Part shown: positions 1-4,433 of the stretch, piece after piece
Position numbering within the stretch: position 1 is the first letter of the stretch
Layout of the letters: every line of letters starts with the position of its first letter
From: Geodermatophilaceae bacterium
GTDB lineage: Bacteria; Actinomycetota; Actinomycetes; Mycobacteriales; Geodermatophilaceae
Reading direction: 5' to 3'
Length of the DNA stretch: 5,005 nt
NCBI GenBank assembly: GCA_013813215.1
Contig: JACCSC010000373.1
Location: 1 to 5,005, forward strand
Translations under genes and position numbers: made by a program
The notes under the pieces: generated by a model
Seen by the model: the letters and a program-made list of their open reading frames with translations, nothing else
The model's database searches: none
What the model was told of the DNA's origin: nothing

Positions 1-104
1 GAGCAGTACCGGCCTGTCTCGGAGGTCTAGCGGCGTATAGCCGCAGCTCAGAAGGCTAGTTTTGGTATCGGGCAGGAGTTCGTGAGCGGGGCCGACCTGG
101 GCGC
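1..104. other. Non-coding left edge, no gene recognised
   Basis: No reading frame here resembles a protein and no tRNA T arm or other RNA hallmark is visible on either strand. The stretch contains a small perfect hairpin (GCGGC, loop GTATA, GCCGC at 30-44) and two CTAG tetramers. It occupies the place where the 3' half of the adjacent serine tRNA would be expected, so it may be sequence joined there by a rearrangement; that is inference. Confidence 0.5.
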
Positions 105-106
105 GC

Positions 107-151
107 GGCGGTTTTCAAGACCGCCGCCATCGGCCACTAGGCGAGCCCTCC
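107..151 (-). pseudogene. Truncated tRNA-Ser(UGA), 5' portion only
   Basis: Read on the minus strand from 151, the sequence follows tRNA numbering closely: acceptor 5' strand GGAGGGC, then T8 and C9, D stem GCC paired with GGC around an 11-nt loop containing GG, one linking base, then anticodon stem GCGGT/ACCGC enclosing the loop CTTGAAA. That loop places UGA at positions 34-36 with U33 and A37, as in tRNA-Ser(UGA). After the anticodon stem the match stops. There is no GTTCGA-type T loop and no GCCCTCC to pair with the acceptor strand anywhere in the remaining 100 bases to the window edge. I infer a tRNA gene broken in or just before the variable arm by deletion or recombination, and hence non-functional. 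A very degenerate 3' half cannot be excluded by eye. Confidence 0.6.
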
Positions 152-304
152 AGCAGCGCATCGGCCGATCCACCTGCGGAAACGCTGACGTCACACCTTA
201 CCCGAGCTGGCCCTTGGGTACCGGATATTGGCCGGTTGTCCCCTAGCCAGCTAGAGGCACGTGAAGGGCACGACGATGCCCCCCCCCGGGTGGAGAAACC
301 GCGC
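152..304. other. Intergenic stretch with repeats, no gene
   Basis: This stretch lies between the tRNA fragment and the 3' end of the zinc transporter gene. It contains a short inverted repeat (CTAGC, spacer CA, GCTAG at 243-254), a run of nine C at 279-287 followed by GGG, and a weak minus-strand TAAGGT (200-195) that could be a -10 element for the tRNA, without a convincing -35. The small reading frames here have no recognisable product. Confidence 0.5.
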
Positions 305-322
305 CGCTAGCTGTAGCTAGCG
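305..322 (-). terminator. Hairpin just after the CDF transporter stop codon
   Basis: A perfect 8-bp inverted repeat (CGCTAGCT, spacer of 2 nt, AGCTAGCG) begins three bases past the minus-strand stop codon of the transporter. The position suits a transcription terminator. Only a short interrupted T stretch (GGTTTCTCC) follows on the minus strand, so a classical intrinsic terminator is not established; in high-GC bacteria U-poor terminators are common. An operator or an unrelated palindrome is also possible. Confidence 0.4.
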
Positions 323-325
323 CAC

Positions 326-1474
326 TCATGCTTGGCGGTGGTGGGCGAGGGCCTGGTGAGAATCCGGTGCGTCGTCGGACGCCCGGGGGTCTGCGTGCAC
401 GATGGCCGCTGTGAGCCGTCGGACCCGGTGCACAAGCTGATGTTCTACGTCGTGGCAGATCGTATGCGCCGCCTGCAGAGACAGGTTCGGGTCGAGCACG
501 ACTCCGACCTCGGCGCGGAGGCTGTGTCCGATCCACCGCAGCCGCAGCTCGGCGACGTCCTCCACGCCCGGCACCGAACGGACTGCCGCATCGGCAGAGT
601 CCAGGACATCCGGTTCGATGCCGTCCATCAGCCGCCGGTAGATCTCCCGGGTCGCGCCGCGTAGGACGAACAGGATGGCCACCGTGATCAGCAGCCCGAT
701 GATCGGGTCGGCGGCTGGAAAGCCCAGAGCGACCCCGATCGCGCCGAGCACGACGGCCAGGCTGGTGAACCCGTCGGTCCGCGCGTGCAGCCCGTCAGCC
801 ACCAGGGCGGCCGAGCCGATCCGGCGGCCCACCACGATCCGGTAGCGGGCAACAACTTCGTTGCCGAGAAAACCGACCAGCCCGGCGACGCCGACGACCC
901 ACAGGTGCGTGACCTCCTGCGGATCGAGCAGCCGGCGGACCGACTCATAGCCGGCGAACGCTGCAGAGGCGGCGATCAGCACCACCACCACGATGCCGGC
1001 CAGGTCCTCGGCCCGGCCGTAACCGTAGGTATAGCGGCGGGTGGCCACGCGCCGACCGACGGTGAAGGCGATCGCGATGGGGATGGCCGTCAACGCATCG
1101 GCGTAGTTGTGCAAGGTGTCCCCGAGCAGCGCCACCGAGTTGGTCAGCAGCACCACGACGGTCTGCAGCAGCGCGGTGACCATCAATGCCGCGAAGCTGA
1201 TCTTCAGGCAGCGCATCCCCGCCGCGCTCGCCTCCAGTGCCGTGTCCACCTTCTCGGTGCTGTCATGGCTGTGCGGGACGAAGATCTCCTTCACCCACGC
1301 CAGCGGCCCGCCCTTGTGCTCGTGACCGTGCTCGCCGCTCCCGTGCTCATGAACGAGCCCGCCGCCGTCGTGGCCGGCCCGATGGTCGTCGCTCTCGTGC
1401 GGACCGTGATGGTCCCGCACGGGACCCGGCCGCTCGGGCGCATGCGAGTTGTCGCTATGGGGCTCGGTTGTCAT
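326..1474 (-). CDS. Zinc-type cation diffusion facilitator (CDF) efflux transporter
   Basis: Membrane antiporter of the CDF family, expected to export Zn2+ (perhaps also Co2+ or Cd2+) in exchange for protons. The 382-residue protein has a His-rich cytoplasmic N-terminus (12 His among the first 53 residues), then about six transmembrane helices (roughly residues 90-275), then a cytoplasmic dimerisation domain. Helix II carries H122-x3-D126 (HNYAD) and helix V H230-x3-D234 (HARTD); this HD/HD tetrahedral site is the arrangement of zinc-selective members such as ZnT and ZitB. VHADP at 359-363 matches the conserved IHxDP of the YiiP C-terminal metal site. The ATG is preceded on the minus strand by GGAGG, 12 nt upstream, a slightly long spacing. 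The gene diverges from an ArsR-type repressor with a zinc-sensing motif, which supports zinc-induced expression. The family call is firm; the exact metal is inferred. Confidence 0.93.
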   Translation of the reverse strand: MTTEPHSDNSHAPERPGPVRDHHGPHESDDHRAGHDGGGLVHEHGSGEHGHEHKGGPLAWVKEIFVPHSHDSTEKVDTALEASAAGMRCLKISFAALMVTALLQTVVVLLTNSVALLGDTLHNYADALTAIPIAIAFTVGRRVATRRYTYGYGRAEDLAGIVVVVLIAASAAFAGYESVRRLLDPQEVTHLWVVGVAGLVGFLGNEVVARYRIVVGRRIGSAALVADGLHARTDGFTSLAVVLGAIGVALGFPAADPIIGLLITVAILFVLRGATREIYRRLMDGIEPDVLDSADAAVRSVPGVEDVAELRLRWIGHSLRAEVGVVLDPNLSLQAAHTICHDVEHQLVHRVRRLTAAIVHADPRASDDAPDSHQALAHHRQA

Positions 1475-1550
1475 TGGCGGAGACTGCCTCCGGGTTTGGA
1501 TGGGATCGGATCATGGGCCGGCCGGGTGGTTGCGGAATGCCCGACCCAGA

Positions 1551-1574
1551 GAAAATATACTGTTATGTACGTAC
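1551..1574. promoter_or_regulatory. AT-rich promoter/operator island between CDF and ArsR genes
   Basis: The gap between the two divergent starts (1475-1564) is GC-rich except for an island centred on 1551-1569. It offers a plus-strand -10-like TATACT (1556-1561) and a minus-strand TATATT (1559-1554), so back-to-back promoters could overlap here. The perfect palindrome GTACGTAC (1567-1574) adjoins it and GCCACGTGGC (1578-1587) lies just beyond. No good -35 is seen in either direction and no classical 12-2-12 SmtB operator is obvious. The repressor most likely binds here to control both genes; this is inference from layout. Confidence 0.45.
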
Positions 1575-1924
1575 GCGGCCACGTGGCAACTGCAGAGGAT
1601 GGGCGACAAGCACCGACCTGCGCCCAGGTAGAGGCGGCCGTGGACACGTTCCGGCTGCTCGCCGATCCGACCCGACTGCGCCTGCTGTGGCTATTGTCGG
1701 CCGGGCAGTACGACGTCGGGACGCTGGCCGCACTGCTTCACGTGCCGCGGGTGTCGACGTCCCAGCACCTGGCCCGGCTTCGCGCGGGCGGTCTTGTCGC
1801 CACCCGCCGGGACGGTCGGCGGGTGGTGTACCGGGCGCGCGACAGCCACGTCAGATCGGTGATCGCCGAGGCCCTGTTCCACGCCGATCACACCGTCACT
1901 GGGCTGACCCCCGACCATGACTGA
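1565..1924 (+). CDS. ArsR/SmtB-family zinc-responsive transcriptional repressor
   Basis: Winged-helix metal-sensing repressor of 119 residues, close to the usual family length. The core begins around residue 28 with FRLLADPTRLRLLWLL, followed by the recognition helix region VSTSQHLARLRAGGLV (63-78) and the wing RRDGRRVVYRARD (81-93). The C-terminal helix has D93-x-H95-x10-H106-x2-H109, which reproduces the alpha-5 Zn/Co site spacing of CzrA and SmtB. The alpha-3 cysteine motif ELCVCDL is replaced by QYDVGTL, so arsenic or cadmium sensing through that site is unlikely. Zinc binding should lower DNA affinity and derepress the divergent CDF exporter. The start is uncertain: ATG 1565 lies only 3 nt after a possible -10 box and lacks a clear ribosome site, so in-frame GTG 1583 (113 residues) is a credible alternative. 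The same frame stays open leftwards across the CDF gene, but only this part encodes a recognisable domain. Confidence 0.9.
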   Translation: MYVRGHVATAEDGRQAPTCAQVEAAVDTFRLLADPTRLRLLWLLSAGQYDVGTLAALLHVPRVSTSQHLARLRAGGLVATRRDGRRVVYRARDSHVRSVIAEALFHADHTVTGLTPDHD

Positions 1925-2323
1925 CTTCGGTCCGCCGGCGGGTAAGGGCCATCCGTTCTTGGTGCACCCGTTCAGGCCAAGCGTCTGCTGTGGCATCACC
2001 GGCATCAGCTCCCAACACGACGCTCACCGTTCGCGCCCCCTCGGTCACGAATGATGCGGTCGTTGTCAGCGGCAACGACACCGTCGGGTCGACCTCGAAA
2101 TTGCCGTCGTCGTGGCCGGCGCATCCGCCCAACCGGAGTGCGTGTCGTGCGCTGAGGAAAATTGCTATGCAAGCGGTCCGACGTACTTGGTGGCGGTTGG
2201 CCGGATGTGACCTGCATCGATGGCGGTTCGTTCGTCAATGTCGTGGACGCCGTTGAGGTCTGGGAAGAGTAGGGGACCGTCGCCGGTCAGCTGGCAGACG
2301 AAGCGCTCGTCGAGGCCGCGCGG
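1925..2323. other. Gene-poor stretch with degenerate coding-like sequence
   Basis: No intact gene is supported between the repressor and the SRPBCC remnant. Several short open frames overlap on both strands. The minus-strand frame through 2050-2132 encodes LGGCAGHDDG, which resembles a lipoprotein cleavage site, but the preceding residues are not a convincing signal peptide (an Arg lies just before the lipobox) and the frame runs into the end of the repressor gene. A plus-strand frame over the same bases has similar third-position G/C, so base composition does not decide the strand. I read this as decayed sequence. Confidence 0.4.
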
Positions 2324-2340
2324 ATGCGGTCGCTGGTACG
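2165..2340 (-). pseudogene. Unrecognised coding-like stretch, possible C-terminal remnant
   Basis: The minus-strand frame ending in TAG at 2167-2165 encodes about 54 residues with balanced composition and roughly three quarters G/C at third positions, including DERFVCQLTGDGPLLFPDLN and then GVHDIDERTAIDAGHIRP. It reads more like real protein than the usual Arg/Ala/Pro-rich shadow frames. I do not recognise the family. The frame stays open to 2602, but beyond about 2345 it lies antisense to the SRPBCC-like remnant and loses plausibility, so a native start is not visible. It could be the tail of a lost gene, a small real gene, or a chance frame. Confidence 0.25.
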
Positions 2341-2566
2341 TAGGCCTTGCCCGCGCCCACTCGAAACTGACCCGGACCACACCAGCGAGGTCGAGGTCTT
2401 GTTTGTCGCCGAGACCCCTGGGCGCACCCGCCTGGAGCTCGAACATCGTCATATCGACCGGCACGGACCCGGCTGGCAAGCCGTCAGCCAAGGTGTGGGC
2501 GAGGACGCCGGTTGGCCTTTGTACCTGGCTCGGTACGCGACCCTCTTCGCCACCTTCCCGGGCTGA
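2324..2566 (+). pseudogene. SRPBCC/AHSA1-like protein, C-terminal fragment
   Basis: From about 2369 this frame reads DPDHTSEVEVLFVAE, then RTRLELEHRHIDRHGPGW, GVGEDAGWPLYLARY and a TGA stop. This closely resembles the last third of bacterial SRPBCC proteins of the AHSA1-like group: the strand beginning SEVEV, the LEHR strand, and the final helix starting after GGWP. These proteins have a helix-grip fold with a hydrophobic ligand pocket and are usually about 140-160 residues. Only about 66 recognisable residues remain. Residues before the match (RSLVRRPCPRPL) do not fit, and no frame upstream supplies the N-terminal half; a weak GCGRWYV in another frame (about 2321-2341) could be a relic of the GGRWYE strand, implying deletion plus frameshift. 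Most likely a dead remnant. SRPBCC genes often follow ArsR-type genes, but that repressor subgroup differs from the zinc sensor here. Confidence 0.6.
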
Positions 2567-2622
2567 CTCCTTCCCGGACCCGCGCCCCGTCGGGTAGCCC
2601 ATCGCAGGGCCGGGGGTCGGGC

Positions 2623-2628
2623 TAGGTT
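2623..2628 (+). promoter_or_regulatory. -10 element placed for a leaderless transcript
   Basis: TAGGTT fits the TANNNT consensus and ends six bases before the GTG at 2635, so transcription would start at the G of the start codon. This is the usual geometry of leaderless genes in actinobacteria. It also explains the lack of a Shine-Dalgarno sequence before that GTG. No clear -35 is seen around 2600-2606. Confidence 0.45.
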
Positions 2629-2634
2629 CGCCTG

Positions 2635-3594
2635 GTGAGCGGCGAGGCGTTGCGAGGCGCCCTCGAGCAAAGCCTGGCCGGGTTCGATCAGCGGGCGATC
2701 GCCGCCGCCGTACGCCGCCTCGGCGCCGGCTACCGGTCCGGTGAAGCCGGCGCTCCGCGGCTGGACGATCCGCGCAGCGTCGCGGCGTATGCGGCGTACC
2801 GGATGCCGGCGACGTACGCCGCCGTCCGCGCCGTCCTCGCCCAGCTGCCGGAGCTGGACCCAGCGATCCTGCTGGACGTCGGCGGCGGGACCGGTGCTGC
2901 GGCCTGGGCGGCGATCGACATCTGTCCCGGGTTGCGATCGGTCACCGTGACCGACCGGTCGACGGCGGCGCTGGAGTTCGGGCGGCGGCTGGCCACGCAG
3001 GCTCCCCACGAGGCACTCAGGCTGGCCCGCTGGGAGCGGTCCGACGCCTCCGCGCCGATCCCCGCCGCTGACCTGCTCACGGCGTCGTACGTGCTCGGCG
3101 AACTCGACCCCCACGCCAGGCAGGGCCTGATCGAGACGATGGCCAGGTCCGGGGCGACGGTCGTCGTCGTGGAACCCGGTACGCCGGAGGGCTACCGCCG
3201 GGTCCTGGCCGCGCGCGAGCAGCTGCTCGTCCACGGCCACCGGGTGCTCGCGCCCTGCCCGCACAGCGCGGCTTGTCCGCTCGCCGACACGACCGATTGG
3301 TGTCACTTCGCCGTCCGGCTGGATCGCTCGGCGTTGCATCGCCGGGTCAAGAGCGCCGAGCTGGGATACGAGGACGAGAAGTTCGCCTACGTCGCCACCG
3401 CACCTGGGGGACAGGCCGCAGCGGTGGGGCGGGTGCTGCGCCATCCGCAGACCCGCAAGGGCCTGGTCCGCCTGACGGTGTGCCAGCGGGACGAGCAGGT
3501 GGCCCCGATCGCGGTGAGGCGCAGCGCCGCGTCGTACCGCGCCGCCCGTGACGCGCGGTGGGGGGATCCGTGGCCGCCGCGCGACGCCGGCTGA
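2635..3594 (+). CDS. Rsm22/METTL17-like methyltransferase-fold protein with Fe-S cysteines
   Basis: A 319-residue protein of the Rsm22 family (small ribosomal subunit Rsm22; mitochondrial METTL17). The SAM-binding Rossmann motif is LLDVGGGTG at 79-87, with an acidic strand end at TVTDRS (104-109). Then comes VVVVEPGTPEGYRRV (176-190), characteristic of the family, and a cysteine cluster C208-x5-C214-x8-C223 (in APCPHSAACPL and TDWCHF) plus a distant C283. This matches the four [4Fe-4S] cysteines reported for human METTL17. YEDEKFAYV (245-253) is another family signature. In mitochondria the protein aids small-subunit ribosome assembly; the bacterial role and whether it methylates RNA are not established. 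GTG 2635 is chosen because a TANNNT box lies exactly upstream. Its 3' end overlaps the next gene by 25 nt, indicating one transcript. Confidence 0.88.
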   Translation: MSGEALRGALEQSLAGFDQRAIAAAVRRLGAGYRSGEAGAPRLDDPRSVAAYAAYRMPATYAAVRAVLAQLPELDPAILLDVGGGTGAAAWAAIDICPGLRSVTVTDRSTAALEFGRRLATQAPHEALRLARWERSDASAPIPAADLLTASYVLGELDPHARQGLIETMARSGATVVVVEPGTPEGYRRVLAAREQLLVHGHRVLAPCPHSAACPLADTTDWCHFAVRLDRSALHRRVKSAELGYEDEKFAYVATAPGGQAAAVGRVLRHPQTRKGLVRLTVCQRDEQVAPIAVRRSAASYRAARDARWGDPWPPRDAG

Positions 3595-4433
3595 CCGGCA
3601 GCCCGGTGCCGGGCTACCACCCGGTCGACTCCGGTACGGCGCAGCTGCTCGGCGACGCCGACCGGCCGGAGTCCTGGGTGCTGCTCGTCGACGGCACGCC
3701 ACAGTCGCACGTCGACCTGGCCGACCCGACCTACCTCGACTTCGAATACGTCCGACGGATCGGGCACCTGATCGACTTGACCGCCCCCGAACACGAGCCG
3801 ATCGACGTGCTGCACCTCGGCGCCGGCGCACTCACCCTGGCCAGGTACGTCGCCGCCACCCGGCCCGGGTCGCGCCAACGCGCGGTGGACGACGACGCCG
3901 CCCTCGTGCAGCTGGTCCGCGACCAGCTACCGCTGCCCCGCGACCTACGGATGCGGGTCCGGGTGGGCGACGCCCGCGAGGAGCTGGCCTCCCTACCCGG
4001 CGGCTCGGTCGACGTCGTCGTGTGCGACGTCTTCCGTGGGGCCCGGACGCCCGCGGCGCTGACCTCGCGGGAGTTCTACGCGCTGGTCGCGGGCGTGCTG
4101 CGGCCGGGCGGTGTCTGCGCGCTCAACGTGGGCGACGGGCCGCCGCTGCGCTTCACCCGGTCGGTCGTGGCCACCCTGCAGACGATGTTCGTCGACGTGG
4201 CCGTCTTGGCCGATCCCGCGGTCCTGCGGGAGCGGCGGTTCGGCAACCTGGTCTGCGCCGGCTCGTCCGGGCCGCTGCCGCTTGACGGGCTGCGTCGCCG
4301 GTGTGCCGGCGATCCGGCGCCGGGTCGGGTCATGGCCGAGGACGACGTACGCCGGTTCGCGGGGCTGGCTCCCGTGATCACCGACGAATCAGCCGAGGAC
4401 TCCCCCGCCCCACCGCCGGGCCTGTTCGGCTAG
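3570..4433 (+). CDS. Spermidine synthase-like protein (SpeE family)
   Basis: A 287-residue protein with a class I methyltransferase-type fold like polyamine aminopropyltransferases, which transfer an aminopropyl group from decarboxylated SAM. Visible motifs: PQSHVDL (44-50) and YLDFEYVRRIGHLIDL (55-70) at the N-terminal gate region; nucleotide-binding loop VLHLGAGALTLARYVA (80-95); DDDAAL (107-112), where the family usually has Glu before x-Asp; VGDAREEL (132-139); the catalytic-region Asp in VVCDVF (150-155); and TPAALTSREFY (160-170), equivalent to the SpeE segment before its conserved EFY. It belongs to an actinobacterial spermidine-synthase-like group whose substrate is, to my knowledge, not firmly established, so aminopropyl transfer is inferred. 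GTG 3570 is preferred because a G-rich ribosome-binding stretch (3560-3566) precedes it; GTG 3558 is the alternative (291 residues). It starts inside the Rsm22-like gene, suggesting translational coupling. Confidence 0.87.
   Translation: MAAARRRLTGSPVPGYHPVDSGTAQLLGDADRPESWVLLVDGTPQSHVDLADPTYLDFEYVRRIGHLIDLTAPEHEPIDVLHLGAGALTLARYVAATRPGSRQRAVDDDAALVQLVRDQLPLPRDLRMRVRVGDAREELASLPGGSVDVVVCDVFRGARTPAALTSREFYALVAGVLRPGGVCALNVGDGPPLRFTRSVVATLQTMFVDVAVLADPAVLRERRFGNLVCAGSSGPLPLDGLRRRCAGDPAPGRVMAEDDVRRFAGLAPVITDESAEDSPAPPPGLFG

Noticed and set aside
105..128. GCGGCGG...CCGCCGC hairpin as a plus-strand terminator
   Set aside because: The stem-loop is better explained as the anticodon arm of the minus-strand tRNA fragment, and no T run follows it.
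785..1564. Long plus-strand frame continuous with the ArsR-type repressor
   Set aside because: It runs antisense through the well-supported CDF gene and encodes no domain before about 1565; it is open because of GC-biased codon positions.
1896..2132. Minus-strand frame beginning LGGCAGHDDG, possible lipoprotein
   Set aside because: The lipobox-like LGGC has no convincing upstream signal peptide, the start would be TTG next to the Cys, and the frame ends inside the repressor gene on the other strand.
2220..2597. 125-codon plus-strand frame overlapping the SRPBCC remnant
   Set aside because: Mostly Ser/Arg/Pro with no domain; only a short GCGRWYV is suggestive and may be a relic or chance.
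2449..3831. 460-codon minus-strand frame
   Set aside because: Arg/Gly/Pro-rich shadow opposite the Rsm22-like and spermidine-synthase-like genes, with no recognisable domain.
3548..4285. 245-codon plus-strand frame overlapping the spermidine-synthase-like gene
   Set aside because: Arginine-rich composition typical of an out-of-frame reading of a high-GC gene; the other frame carries all the family motifs.
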